Shown piece after piece: positions 1-8,205 of a stretch of 64,000 nucleotides of DNA. The notes beneath the pieces are model-generated. The model was not told the DNA's origin and did no database searches. It was given only the letters and a program-made list of their open reading frames with translations. Each line of letters starts with the position of its first letter. The stretch's first letter is position 1. The stretch is from Kineosporia aurantiaca JCM 3230 (lineage in GTDB: Bacteria; Actinomycetota; Actinomycetes; Actinomycetales; Kineosporiaceae): NCBI GenBank assembly GCA_000719025.1, contig JODP01000013.1:248001-312000 (forward strand), read 5' to 3'. The translations under genes and the position numbers were made by a program.

Positions 1-305
1 GGGACTGGGCCCACGACCGGTATGGGACAGATCAGGACGTTGTGCCCGCAAAACTCGTGACCATCGTCGAGGGGGTCGGCTCCGGGACCCTCGAGGCCGC
101 GTCCAGCATTGCCGCTCTGGTCTTTCTGGATGCCCCTGAACAGGTGAGATACCAGCGGGCGATGCTTCGGGACGGTGAGGGCTACCGGCCCTACTGGGAG
201 CGCTGGGCCGCCCAGGAACGCGCCTATTTCGCCCGGGAGCAGCCGGCCGGGCGCGCAGATCTGAGGGTGCTTCCAGGTTGCTTCCAGACTCGCGGTCTAC
301 CCTGA
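1..305 (+). CDS. Nucleoside (uridine) kinase-like P-loop protein, C-terminal part
   Basis: The reading frame is open from the window edge (first full codon at 3) and ends with TGA at 303-305, so only about the last 100 residues are seen. The stretch IVEGVGSG followed by AALVFLDAP, a basic QVRYQRAMLRDG segment and WERWAAQERAYF matches the C-terminal half of the actinobacterial uridine-kinase/AAA family, where the EGVG strand sits behind the active site and the Arg-rich helix forms the lid. The Walker A part lies outside the window. Family assignment is from these short motifs only; the substrate is unknown. Confidence 0.6.
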   Translation, partial: DWAHDRYGTDQDVVPAKLVTIVEGVGSGTLEAASSIAALVFLDAPEQVRYQRAMLRDGEGYRPYWERWAAQERAYFAREQPAGRADLRVLPGCFQTRGLP

Positions 306-309
306 CCGC

Positions 310-918
310 GTGTCCATGCGGGGCGAGAGTTCTTCCAGGGTCGACACGGCCGGACGGCTCGGCTGGCCGAGCGTCGTGCTGCGGGTGCTCGCGGGTGGGG
401 TGTTCCTCTACACCGGCTGGGCCAAGCTGCAGGACATCGACGACACGATCCGGTCGGTGCGCAACTACCAGCTGCTGCCCGAGGCGATCGTGCCGACGAT
501 CGGCTCGGCCCTGCCGGTCGTCGAGCTGATCCTCGGCGTGCTGCTGGTGGCCGGGGTGCTGACCCGGTTCGTGTCGGTGCTGACCGGCCTGCTCAGCCTG
601 GCCTTCTTCATCGGCATCGTCACGGCCTGGGCCCGCGGCCTGCAGATCCAGTGCGGCTGCTTCGGCAACAGCGGCTTCACCCCCGACCCGGTGCCCGGCT
701 ACGTCCGTGAGCTCGTCCTGAACACCGCGATCATGCTGGCCTGCGCCTGGCTGTTCCGGTTCGGGGCGGGCCGGTTCGCGCTCGACGACGCGCTGGGCCT
801 GTCCCCCGCCGCGTACCTGGCGCCGGCGCCGGACGACGACAACCTGATGGACGAGGAAGACGTCGAAGAAGAGGACATCCCGGCCGGGATCGCCCGGCCG
901 TCCCAACGATCGGAGTGA
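310..918 (+). CDS. MauE/DoxX-family membrane protein
   Basis: A 202-residue polytopic membrane protein with hydrophobic segments near residues 19-41, 67-86, 88-108 and 134-150. It has the IQCGCFG motif near residue 115, typical of MauE-like proteins, and a strongly acidic tail near residues 174-190. MauE proteins are linked to disulfide or redox handling of exported proteins, and the next gene is a membrane-anchored thioredoxin-fold protein, so the pair probably forms an extracytoplasmic redox module. Start is GTG at 310; an ATG two codons later is equally possible. Exact function is not known. Confidence 0.8.
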   Translation: MSMRGESSSRVDTAGRLGWPSVVLRVLAGGVFLYTGWAKLQDIDDTIRSVRNYQLLPEAIVPTIGSALPVVELILGVLLVAGVLTRFVSVLTGLLSLAFFIGIVTAWARGLQIQCGCFGNSGFTPDPVPGYVRELVLNTAIMLACAWLFRFGAGRFALDDALGLSPAAYLAPAPDDDNLMDEEDVEEEDIPAGIARPSQRSE

Positions 919-923
919 CAGGT

Positions 924-1679
924 ATGGCCAGCGGTAGTTCGACCCGCGATGCCCGGCAGGCCAAGGCCGCCGAGATGCGCGCCGCCGCGGCGAAGGCCGA
1001 GGCCCGCCGGCGCACCCTGCTGGTGAGCAGCGTGATCGCGGTGCTCGTGGTGGTGATCGTGGTGGTGTTCGTGGTCGTGCAGAACACCCGCCGCGACAAC
1101 GCCACCGCCGACGCGGTGGCCCCGGCCAACATCGCCGCCGACAACTCGATCGTCGCCGGAGAGGACAGCGCGCCGGTCAAGATCGTGGTCTACGAAGACT
1201 TCCAGTGCCCGTACTGCGCCCAGTTCGAGTCGGCCAACCGCGACCAGATCGCCGCCTGGGTCAAGGCCGGGGATGTGCAGATGCAGTACCGGCCGATCGC
1301 CTTCCTGGACGCCAGCTCCAGCACCAACTACTCCACCCGCGCCCTGAACGCGGCCGCCGCGGTGCAGAACTCCGACCCGGCCGACTGGGTGCAGTTCCAC
1401 AACCTGCTCTTCGAGAACCAGCCCGCCGAGGGCACCGCCGGCCTGACCGACGCCCAGCTGATCGACTACGCCGTCCAGGCCGGGGCCGACAAGGCCACGA
1501 TCACCAAGGCCGTGAACGACGAGACCTACAAGGGCTGGACGGCCAAGGTCACCGAGGACTCCTCGAAGGCCGGCGTCGCCTCCACCCCGACGGTCAAGGT
1601 CAACGGCAAGGACGTCACCAGCCCGGACGCGGCGACGATGAAGAGCACCGTGGAAGCCGCGATCGCGGCCGCCAAGTAG
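924..1679 (+). CDS. Membrane-anchored DsbA-like thioredoxin-domain protein
   Basis: About 251 residues: a charged Ala/Arg-rich cytoplasmic start, one hydrophobic anchor at about 31-53, then a DsbA/thioredoxin_4 domain with the active-site CPYC at 95-98 and the cis-proline loop STPTVKVNG near residue 220. Such proteins catalyse thiol-disulfide exchange on exported proteins outside the membrane. I chose ATG 924 because GGAG at 912-915 lies 8 nt before it; a GTG at 915 overlaps the MauE stop and is an alternative. It is probably co-transcribed with the MauE-like gene. Confidence 0.85.
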   Translation: MASGSSTRDARQAKAAEMRAAAAKAEARRRTLLVSSVIAVLVVVIVVVFVVVQNTRRDNATADAVAPANIAADNSIVAGEDSAPVKIVVYEDFQCPYCAQFESANRDQIAAWVKAGDVQMQYRPIAFLDASSSTNYSTRALNAAAAVQNSDPADWVQFHNLLFENQPAEGTAGLTDAQLIDYAVQAGADKATITKAVNDETYKGWTAKVTEDSSKAGVASTPTVKVNGKDVTSPDAATMKSTVEAAIAAAK

Positions 1680-1686
1680 CCGCCCG

Positions 1687-1986
1687 ATGGCCAGGGTCTC
1701 GGTCACCTACTGCACGCAGTGCAACTGGCTGCTACGAGCGGCCTGGGTGGCGCAGGAACTGCTGCAGACGTTCGGCACCGAACTGGACGAGGTGGCGCTG
1801 GTGCCCGGCACCGGCGGCATCTTCCGGGTGCACGTCGGCGAGACCCTGGTCTGGGACCGCAAGAGCGACGGGGGCACTCCCGACATCGTCGAACTGAAGC
1901 GCCGGGTGCGGGATCTCGCCGCACCCGGCCACGCGCTCGGGCACGCCGATCGGGCCGCCGCCCGTAAGGCGACGGAGACCGCCTAA
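1687..1986 (+). CDS. SelT/SelW/SelH-family (Rdx) redox protein
   Basis: A 99-residue protein starting VTYCTQCNWLLRAAW. The N-terminal CxxC (C9, C12) followed by NW is the signature of the Rdx (selenoprotein W/T/H-like) thioredoxin-fold family, here with Cys and no selenocysteine. It lies 7 nt after the DsbA-like gene, which fits a redox cluster. Its TAA stop (1984-1986) overlaps the stop codon of the convergent PH-like gene (1983-1985). The physiological partner is unknown. Confidence 0.8.
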   Translation: MARVSVTYCTQCNWLLRAAWVAQELLQTFGTELDEVALVPGTGGIFRVHVGETLVWDRKSDGGTPDIVELKRRVRDLAAPGHALGHADRAAARKATETA

Positions 1987-2453
1987 GCGGTCTGGCGGCG
2001 GTGGTACTCGATCAGGGTCGCCAGCCGCTCCGCCTCGGCCTTGGCCGGCGCGCCGTCGGCCCGCTGGATCGCCATCACCGGCACCTGGTCGCCGTCGGTC
2101 AGGCCGAGGGTGACCCAGGGCTCGCTGCCGCCGAAGTTCAGCGTCTCGACTTCCGGCCAGGTCAGGTCCCGGGTGATCAGCAGATTCCGGACCACCAGCC
2201 CGGTCTCGGCGGGCACCGCCCGGACCCGGCCGAACCGGCTCACCCCCCAGCCGACGATCGCCGCGACGATCAGCAGACCCAGCCGGTCCCAGATCGCCAC
2301 CACGTTCGGGCCGGACCAGGGCAGCAGCACGGCGCACGCGATCAGGGCCAGGGCCTGCCCGATCCCGGCCACCCAGGCCACGATCCGGCCCCGGTGGGAG
2401 ACGAACGGCCGGTGCAGGTCGGCGATCGCCGTCTCCCGCGAGGGCACGCTCAC
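1983..2453 (-). CDS. PH-domain-like membrane protein
   Basis: A 156-residue protein with two hydrophobic segments (about residues 27-47 and 55-70), followed by a soluble segment (RAVPAETGLVVRNLLITRDLTWPEVETLNFG) typical of the bacterial PH-like (bPH2/PH_6) family. These proteins are normally found next to hisG and hisE in actinobacteria; their job is not known. The GTG start at 2453 overlaps the hisE stop by 4 nt, so the two are translationally coupled. hisG, which usually lies between them, is absent here. Confidence 0.7.
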   Translation of the reverse strand: MSVPSRETAIADLHRPFVSHRGRIVAWVAGIGQALALIACAVLLPWSGPNVVAIWDRLGLLIVAAIVGWGVSRFGRVRAVPAETGLVVRNLLITRDLTWPEVETLNFGGSEPWVTLGLTDGDQVPVMAIQRADGAPAKAEAERLATLIEYHRRQTA

Positions 2454-2713
2454 AGGTGCTTGTAGACCGCGTCGAGGCTGATCCCGCGGGCGATCATCAT
2501 CACCTGCAGGTGGTAGAGCAGCTGCGAGATCTCCTCGGCGGTGCGCTCGTCCGACTCGTACTCGGCCGCCATCCAGACCTCGGCGGCCTCCTCGACCACC
2601 TTCTTACCGATGGTGTGCACGCCCGCGTCCAGCGCAGCCACCGTGCCGGACCCTTCAGGGCGGGTCTCGGCGCGGTGGGTCAACTCGGCGAACAGGTCCT
2701 CGAACGTCTTCAC
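2450..2713 (-). CDS. hisE: Phosphoribosyl-ATP pyrophosphohydrolase
   Basis: An 87-residue protein of the MazG-fold HisE family. It hydrolyses PR-ATP to PR-AMP, the second step of histidine synthesis, in the cytosol. The metal-binding EEAAEVWMAAEYE and the ISQLLYHLQVMM helix are clear, and the length matches stand-alone HisE. It lies 16 nt after ribH on the same strand and overlaps the following PH-like gene by 4 nt. The other his genes are not in the window. Confidence 0.93.
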   Translation of the reverse strand: MKTFEDLFAELTHRAETRPEGSGTVAALDAGVHTIGKKVVEEAAEVWMAAEYESDERTAEEISQLLYHLQVMMIARGISLDAVYKHL

Positions 2714-2729
2714 GCCCCGAGGGTATTAC

Positions 2730-3215
2730 TTAGGCCGGCACCGGAGCGGGCAGGTCCTGCAGGGCCAGCGCCGAGGCGATCGCCGCGGTGGCGGCCTCGT
2801 GGCCCTTGTCCTCGTGCGAGCCGGGCAGGCCGGCCCGGTCCAGCGCCTGCTCGACCGTGTCGCAGGTGAGCAGGCCGAAGCCGACCGGGACCCCGGTGCG
2901 CACGCTGACGTCGGTCAGGCCGAGGGTGGCGCCCTGGCAGACGTAGTCGAAGTGCGGAGTGCCGCCGCGGATCACCACGCCGAGCGCGACCACCGCGTCC
3001 ACCCCGGCCGCGGCCAGCCGGGCGGCGGCCACCGGCAGCTCGAAGCTGCCCGGCACGGCGATCTCCACCACGTCCTTCACCCCGGCATCAGCCAGGCCCC
3101 GGCGGGCGCCGTCGACCAGCCCGCCCATCACCTGCTCGTGCCAGGCACTGTGCACCAGGCCGACCCGCAACCGCGAGCCGTCCACCGTGATCGTGGGCGC
3201 GCCCTCGCCACTCAT
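2730..3215 (-). CDS. ribH: 6,7-dimethyl-8-ribityllumazine synthase
   Basis: A 161-residue lumazine synthase, which condenses 5-amino-6-ribitylamino-uracil with the butanone phosphate made by RibBA. Motifs include VPGSFELPVAAARLA, ALGVVIRGGTPHFDYVC (catalytic His) and the C-terminal KGHEAATAAI. The ATG at 3215 overlaps the ribBA stop by 4 nt, which decides the start over a longer open frame reaching 3653 that only shadows ribBA. It is the third gene of the ribE-ribBA-ribH operon. Confidence 0.96.
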   Translation of the reverse strand: MSGEGAPTITVDGSRLRVGLVHSAWHEQVMGGLVDGARRGLADAGVKDVVEIAVPGSFELPVAAARLAAAGVDAVVALGVVIRGGTPHFDYVCQGATLGLTDVSVRTGVPVGFGLLTCDTVEQALDRAGLPGSHEDKGHEAATAAIASALALQDLPAPVPA

Positions 3216-4537
3216 CGCTGTTCTCCTTCGTCGTTCGGGTCCGGGATCCGTCCCAGGTCGTCCAGCTGGTGCCCCATCAGGTCCCGCTTGCTGGTCAGGT
3301 AGGCCTGGTTGTGCTCGTTCGCACCGACCTGCAGGCCGATCCGCTCGGTCACGGTGATGCCGTGCTCGGCCAGGCCGGTGAGCTTGGCCGGGTTGTTGGT
3401 GAGCAGCCGGATCGCGTCCAGCCCGAGGTCGTCCAGCACCGCCGCGGCGGCCCCGTACTCGCGCGCGTCCGCGGGCAGGCCCTGGGCGGTGTTCGCGGCG
3501 ACCGTGTCCAGCCCCGCGTCCTGCAGCTGGTAGGCGGTCAGCTTGGCCAGCAGCCCGATCCCCCGGCCCTCGTGCCCGCGCAGGTAGATCACCACACCGC
3601 CTTCGGCGGCCACCCGGTCCAGAGCCGCGTCCAGCTGTGGGCCGCAGTCGCACCGGCTGGAGCCGAACGCGTCACCGGTCAGGCATTCGGAGTGCACCCG
3701 GACCAGGGCGCCGGTGGCCGAGGGCTCGCCGGCGACCAGCGCCACGTGCTCGTGACCGGTCAGCATGTCCCGGTAGGCGACCGCGCGGAAGTCCCCGTGG
3801 CTGGTCGGCAGCAGGCTGGTGGCCACCCGGCGGACCCGTGCCGGGGCCTGGACCGGGGTCTCCGGCACCGCGCCCGGGTGCTGCTCGCGGTAGGCGACCA
3901 GATCCTCGATGCTGATCAGCGGCAGACCGAACTCGTCGGCCAGCGCCCGCAGGCCGGGCAGCCGGGTGACCGGCCCCGCGTCCTCCACCACCTCGGCGAG
4001 CACCCCGACCGGCGGCAGGCCGGCCAGCACGCACAGGTCGACGGCGGCCTCGGTGTGGCCGCGGCGCTCCAGCACACCCCCGGCGCGGGCGCGCAACGGG
4101 AACACGTGGCCGGGGCGGACCAGGTCGTCCGGAGCAGTCAGGTCGTCGGCGAGCAGCCGCAGGGTGATCGAGCGGTCGGCCGCGCTGATCCCGGTGGCGA
4201 TGCCCGAGCGGGCGTCGACCGAGACCGTGTACGCGGTGCGCATCGACTCCTCGTTGCGCTCGACCATGTGCGGCAGCTTCAGCGCGTCGGCCCGGTCGTC
4301 GTACATGGGCGCGCAGAGCACGCCGGAGGTATGCCGGATGGTCCAGCCCACCCACTCGGGCGAGGCGTGCACGGCCGACATGATCACGTCGCCCTCGTTC
4401 TCCCGGTCGGCGTCGTCCACCACCAGGACCGGCAGGCCCGCGCGCAACGCCTCGACCGCCTTCTCCACCGGGTCCAGGTGGACATCGGGGGCGAAGTCCC
4501 AGGTGATGTCCTCTTCGGCCCGTAGGTCGCTGCTCAT
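3212..4537 (-). CDS. ribBA: Bifunctional DHBP synthase / GTP cyclohydrolase II
   Basis: A 441-residue fusion. Residues 1 to about 215 form 3,4-dihydroxy-2-butanone-4-phosphate synthase (DDADRENEGDV, RRGHTEAAVDL). Residues about 225-425 form GTP cyclohydrolase II with the zinc ligands in CLTGDAFGSSRCDCG and the RGHEGRGIGL and LLTNNPAKL motifs. Together they provide both riboflavin precursors. The ATG at 4537 overlaps the ribE stop by 4 nt. Expression is expected to follow the FMN riboswitch upstream of ribE. Confidence 0.96.
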   Translation of the reverse strand: MSSDLRAEEDITWDFAPDVHLDPVEKAVEALRAGLPVLVVDDADRENEGDVIMSAVHASPEWVGWTIRHTSGVLCAPMYDDRADALKLPHMVERNEESMRTAYTVSVDARSGIATGISAADRSITLRLLADDLTAPDDLVRPGHVFPLRARAGGVLERRGHTEAAVDLCVLAGLPPVGVLAEVVEDAGPVTRLPGLRALADEFGLPLISIEDLVAYREQHPGAVPETPVQAPARVRRVATSLLPTSHGDFRAVAYRDMLTGHEHVALVAGEPSATGALVRVHSECLTGDAFGSSRCDCGPQLDAALDRVAAEGGVVIYLRGHEGRGIGLLAKLTAYQLQDAGLDTVAANTAQGLPADAREYGAAAAVLDDLGLDAIRLLTNNPAKLTGLAEHGITVTERIGLQVGANEHNQAYLTSKRDLMGHQLDDLGRIPDPNDEGEQR

Positions 4538-5196
4538 CGTGCCGCCACCGTCTCTTCCGTGCTCTCGTCCGTGATTGCGGGAGGTGGGGCGGTGGTCAGC
4601 CGCTCCACGTACTTGGCCAGCACGTCGACCTCGAGGTTGACCGGATCACCGACGGCGCGGTGCCCGAGGGTCGTGCGGGCAAGAGTCTCCGGGATCAGGG
4701 ACACCGTGACGACACTGCCGCCGCCGTCCTGCGCATTCCGGTCCGTGAGCTCGGCCACGGTCAGCGAGACCCCGTCGACGGTGATCGATCCCTTGGCCAC
4801 CACGTACCGGGACAGCCCGGCCGGGATCGCGACCCGGACCAGCTCCCACTGGTCGCCCGGCACCCGCTCGGTGACCGTGCCGGTGCCGTCGATGTGGCCC
4901 TGCACGACGTGCCCGCCGAAGCGCCCGTTGGCCTGCAGCGGGCGCTCGAGGTTGACCGGGGCGCCGGGGACGGCGGTGCGCAGCGAGGTGCGGTTCAGCG
5001 TCTCGGCCATCACGTCGGCGGTGAAGGTGTCACCGGCGAGCTCGACCACGGTGAGACAGATGCCGTTGACGGCGATCGAGGCCCCGGGGGCGGCATCGGA
5101 GGTCACCAGAGGACCTCGGACGGTGACGCGCGCGGAGTCCGCGCCGGGGACGAGCTCGACGACCTGGCCCAGCTCTTCAACGATCCCGGTGAACAT
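4534..5196 (-). CDS. ribE: Riboflavin synthase, alpha chain
   Basis: A 220-residue riboflavin synthase that dismutates two lumazines into riboflavin. It starts with the hallmark MFTGIVEELG and has two lumazine-binding barrels, with SIAVNGICLTVVE in the first and KGSITVDGVSLTVAEL in the second. I chose ATG 5196, with AGGAGGGTC just upstream, over a longer frame that would run back into the FMN riboswitch. First gene of the operon. ribD, often adjacent, is not here. Confidence 0.96.
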   Translation of the reverse strand: MFTGIVEELGQVVELVPGADSARVTVRGPLVTSDAAPGASIAVNGICLTVVELAGDTFTADVMAETLNRTSLRTAVPGAPVNLERPLQANGRFGGHVVQGHIDGTGTVTERVPGDQWELVRVAIPAGLSRYVVAKGSITVDGVSLTVAELTDRNAQDGGGSVVTVSLIPETLARTTLGHRAVGDPVNLEVDVLAKYVERLTTAPPPAITDESTEETVAAR

Positions 5197-5322
5197 CAGT
5201 GACCCTCCTACCACGCCGTGGCGCGGACTCCGGAGGTCACGACGGGAAGAGCTGCCGGCGGTGGCCGACGCGTCGTCGCTCGGTGCCGCAGGACCCCAAA
5301 AGGATCCGAACGACACCGCGTG

Positions 5323-5443
5323 CTGCCTCCCATCCGGACTTTCACCGTCGGTCCCGGAATTTCACCAGGTCAACCGGCCGCTGGCTGCGGTCGGGTCGCG
5401 GACTATAACCGCCGGTTCGGAATTACACCGACCCCGGAGCACG
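5323..5443 (-). promoter_or_regulatory. FMN riboswitch (RFN element) upstream of ribE
   Basis: On the minus strand this region carries the conserved RFN blocks. There is a GGTGTAATTCCGAACCGGCGGT block near 5408-5430, then GGTGAAATTCC near 5350-5366, then GACGGTGAAAGTCCGGATGGGAG at 5325-5348. FMN binding to this fold represses riboflavin genes; with about 130 nt between it and the ribE start, either termination or RBS masking is possible. No gene is seen in the rest of 5197-5561. Confidence 0.92.
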
Positions 5444-5561
5444 CACTGCTTCTGCTTGTGATTGCTGAACTCGGCAACAGTGTGCCACCCAACCTTGTTC
5501 CCGGGAACGGCCGGGGTTTTTGAAATTGGGGACGCTCGTCAGCAACCGTTCCGGGGTTGGA

Positions 5562-6221
5562 TCAGCAGGCCTGAGCAGCGAGTTCCCGCAGTTGGGCGAT
5601 GCTGGCGGCGGCGTCCTCGGCCCCGTAGACCGCGGATCCGGCCACGAACACGTCGGCGCCGGCCTCGGCACACCGCTCGATCGTGGCCACCGACACACCC
5701 CCGTCGACCTGGATCCAGACGTCCAGTCCGGCGTCCTTCACCGCCTGCCGGGTGCGACGGATCTTCGGCAGCATCGACTCCAGGAACGGCTGACCGCCGA
5801 AGCCGGGCTCGACCGTCATGATCAGCAGCATGTCGATCTCCGGCAGCAGCTCCAGGTAGGGCTCGATCGCGGTGCTCGGCTTCACCGCCAGCCCGGCCCG
5901 CGCGCCCAGCTTGCGCAGCTCCCGGGCCAGCCGGATCGGCGCCCCCGCGGCCTCGGCGTGGAAGGTCACGCTCCTGGCCCCCACCTCGGCGAAGGCCGGG
6001 GCCCAGCGGTCCGGGTCCTGGATCATCAGGTGGCAGTCCACCGGGATCGGCGACACCTTGAGCAGGGACTCCACCACCGGCAGGCCGAGCGTCAGGTTCG
6101 GGACGAAATGGTTGTCCATCACGTCCACGTGCGCCCAGTCGGCGCTGCTGATCCGCTCGAGCTCCCGGTCGAGCCGGGCGAAGTCGGAGTTGAGGATGCT
6201 GGGAGAGATCTGGATGCCCAC
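5562..6221 (-). CDS. rpe: Ribulose-phosphate 3-epimerase
   Basis: A 219-residue TIM-barrel epimerase interconverting ribulose-5-P and xylulose-5-P in the pentose phosphate pathway. It shows ISPSILNSDFARL, HVDVMDNHFVPNLTLG (metal and Asp ligands), DCHLMIQDP, MTVEPGFGGQ and VDGGV. I placed the start at GTG 6221 because family members begin just before IQISPSIL; an in-frame GTG at 6248 would add nine residues, and neither has a strong RBS. It lies upstream of the FMN-controlled operon and is not under the riboswitch. Confidence 0.93.
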   Translation of the reverse strand: MGIQISPSILNSDFARLDRELERISSADWAHVDVMDNHFVPNLTLGLPVVESLLKVSPIPVDCHLMIQDPDRWAPAFAEVGARSVTFHAEAAGAPIRLARELRKLGARAGLAVKPSTAIEPYLELLPEIDMLLIMTVEPGFGGQPFLESMLPKIRRTRQAVKDAGLDVWIQVDGGVSVATIERCAEAGADVFVAGSAVYGAEDAAASIAQLRELAAQAC

Positions 6222-6276
6222 GGCGGATGAGCCTAGTGCGGAGATCACCGCTCGCTGCGCGCGCCTCCGGGTGAGC

Positions 6277-6351
6277 CTAGGAGAAGTCGGACGGCAGGAG
6301 GCCCGCCGGACGACAGATCGACCGGAAGGTGCCGAGCTTCAGACCCTCCCT
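6277..6351 (-). pseudogene. Remnant of a HicA toxin gene (C-terminal end only)
   Basis: Directly after the hicB stop, in another frame, the minus strand encodes LREGLKLGTFRSICRPAG plus LLPSDFS and a TAG stop. This aligns with the C-terminal end of HicA/YcfA toxins, whose usual form is GT-x-RSI-x-RQAGL followed by acidic-F. The N-terminal double-stranded-RNA-binding part with its catalytic His, about two thirds of the protein, is missing; upstream this frame only shadows hicB. I read it as a deletion that fused the ends of hicB and hicA. This is based on recall of the family consensus, not on a search. Confidence 0.55.
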
Positions 6352-6572
6352 CAGGCACTCTTGAGCGTCACCTGCTCGACGTGAGCACGACCGACTTCCG
6401 GTAGGTCGAGCTGGGCTCCGGGCTCGTCGAAGTACAGCTCCAGTGCTTCCTGAATATTCGCCCGGGCCTCCTCCTCGGTCGCCCCCTCGGAAGCGACGTC
6501 GACATCGAGACACTGGGCGACATAACCGTCTGCCTCGGCGTAGATGACTACTTGCAGAGTTCGCGACGCCAT
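6351..6572 (-). CDS. HicB-family antitoxin (apparently orphan)
   Basis: A 73-residue protein with the HicB partial RNase-H fold: VVIYAEADGYVAQCLDVDVASEG, then TEEEARANIQEALELYFDE. HicB normally neutralises the HicA mRNA interferase and may repress its own operon. Here no intact hicA is present on either side; only a C-terminal remnant follows. Length is typical for short HicB proteins. The gene lies between rpe and rsmB with its own 60-nt upstream gap. Confidence 0.8.
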   Translation of the reverse strand: MASRTLQVVIYAEADGYVAQCLDVDVASEGATEEEARANIQEALELYFDEPGAQLDLPEVGRAHVEQVTLKSA

Positions 6573-6633
6573 CGTTCCTCCTCGCAGCCGACCGACAAAC
6601 CGACAGTAGCGTGGCGCCTGACCGAACGGCGCC

Positions 6634-8205
6634 TCAGATCCGCTTTCGCAGCAGCGACAGGTACATCGAGTCCGTGCCGTGCAGATGCGTCCACAACTGC
6701 GCGTCCGGCCCCTCCCCCAGAGACAGCGAATCGTCCTCCGGACGGTCCGGCAGCCGCCGCGACCCGATCAGGTCCCGCAGCACGCTGGGCGTGTCCAATC
6801 GCTCGACATCGTCCCGCCCCCGCAGCACGTCCTCCACGACCATCCGGGTCTCGGCCGGGTGCGGAGAACAGGTGGCGTAGGCCACCACGCCGCCGGGGCG
6901 GACCGCGGCCAGCGCCGATTCCAGCAGCGCCCTCTGCAGCGGGGCCAGGGTGGTCAGGTCGGTCGGGGTGCGGCGCCAGCGGGACTCCGGGCGGCGGCGG
7001 AGCGCGCCCAGGCCGGTGCACGGTGCGTCGACGAGAACCCGGTCGTAGCGCTCCGGTTCGGCCTCTCCGACGGTACGGCCGTCCCGCACCCGGACGTCGT
7101 ACGCGGCCTGGACCGCGGCCAGGGACTGCTGGACCAGCCCGGCGCGATGCTCGGCCACCTCGACCGCCACCAGTTCCGCATCGTCCCCGACCAGCCCGGC
7201 CGCGTGCCGCTCGGCCAGCAACGAGGCCAGGAGCGCGGCCTTGCCGCCGGGCCCGGCGCAGAGGTCGAGCCAGATCCCCCGGTCGGTGCCGGTGGTCGGG
7301 GCGGCCGCCGCCCCCAGCGCGACCAGCTGACTGCCCTCGTCCTGGACCCGGGCCCGGCCCTGCCGGATCGCGGCCAGGTCGTCCGGCGCGCCGCGCAGCA
7401 CGGCGGCCACCGGAGAGAGCACTCCCGGCTTGGCGTAAGGGCTTTCGGTCAGTTCGGCCACGTCCGACAGGCCGGGCAGAGCGGTCGCGGCCACGGCCGG
7501 ACGGGCGTTGTGGGACGCCAGCAGCGTGGGCAGTTCCTCGACCGGGCGCCCGTTGACCCGCAGCGCATCGCGTAGGGCGCGGACGATCCACTCCGGATGC
7601 GAGTAGCTGACCGACAGGTTGCCGTCCGGGTTCTCCGTCGCATCCGGCGCCACTCGCACCAGCCAGTCGGCCTCGTCGTGCTCGCCGACCCGACGGAGCA
7701 CGGCGTTGGCGAACCGGGACGCGCCCGGGCCCGCCACTGAGCGGACCAGGTCGACGGTGGTGGAGACGGCCGCGTGCGGCGGGATGCGCATGTGCAGCAA
7801 CTGGTGGACGCCGAGCCGGAGGGCGTCCAGAACGGCCGGGTCGATCTCGCCGATCGGGCGATCGGTGCCGGCCGCGATGATCGCGTCGTAGCTACCCCGG
7901 CCCCGGAGCGCGCCGTAGGCCAGCTCGGTGGCCAAACCTGCGTCGCGGCCGCGTAAATGGGCCCGGCGCAGCAGGCTGGGCAGGATCAGGTTGGCGTACG
8001 CGTCCCGCTCGGAAACCGCGCGCAGCGTTTCGTAGGCCACGCCCCGCGCCGGGTCGACCGAGGTGGGCCGGCCGCCGGAGGGACGGCTACCGGCGCCCTC
8101 GCGGGCCCGGGGCTGAGCTGCTTCCCGGCCTCCGCTGCGGCCGGGCTTGCCACCGGTGCGGCGGGGCGGTCCCGAAGGACGGCCGGCCGATGCCTGCTTG
8201 CTCAT
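6634..8205 (-). CDS. rsmB: 16S rRNA (cytosine-5) methyltransferase, RsmB/NOP family
   Basis: A 523-residue protein. A basic Gly/Arg-rich tail of about 50 residues precedes a NusB-like RNA-binding domain (about 50-175) and a SAM-dependent methylase. The methylase has the SAM loop DLCAGPGGKAALLAS, the Cys motif DAPCTGLGALRRRPE and the second catalytic Cys in YATCSPHPAET. It methylates a cytosine in 16S rRNA (C967 in E. coli). The ATG at 8205 overlaps the fmt stop by 4 nt, giving the common fmt-rsmB pair. Confidence 0.93.
   Translation of the reverse strand: MSKQASAGRPSGPPRRTGGKPGRSGGREAAQPRAREGAGSRPSGGRPTSVDPARGVAYETLRAVSERDAYANLILPSLLRRAHLRGRDAGLATELAYGALRGRGSYDAIIAAGTDRPIGEIDPAVLDALRLGVHQLLHMRIPPHAAVSTTVDLVRSVAGPGASRFANAVLRRVGEHDEADWLVRVAPDATENPDGNLSVSYSHPEWIVRALRDALRVNGRPVEELPTLLASHNARPAVAATALPGLSDVAELTESPYAKPGVLSPVAAVLRGAPDDLAAIRQGRARVQDEGSQLVALGAAAAPTTGTDRGIWLDLCAGPGGKAALLASLLAERHAAGLVGDDAELVAVEVAEHRAGLVQQSLAAVQAAYDVRVRDGRTVGEAEPERYDRVLVDAPCTGLGALRRRPESRWRRTPTDLTTLAPLQRALLESALAAVRPGGVVAYATCSPHPAETRMVVEDVLRGRDDVERLDTPSVLRDLIGSRRLPDRPEDDSLSLGEGPDAQLWTHLHGTDSMYLSLLRKRI

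Noticed and set aside
5500..5521. Short GC hairpin followed by five T on the plus strand
   Set aside because: The flanking genes are all on the minus strand, where the stem would be preceded, not followed, by the run; no plus-strand transcript is expected there.
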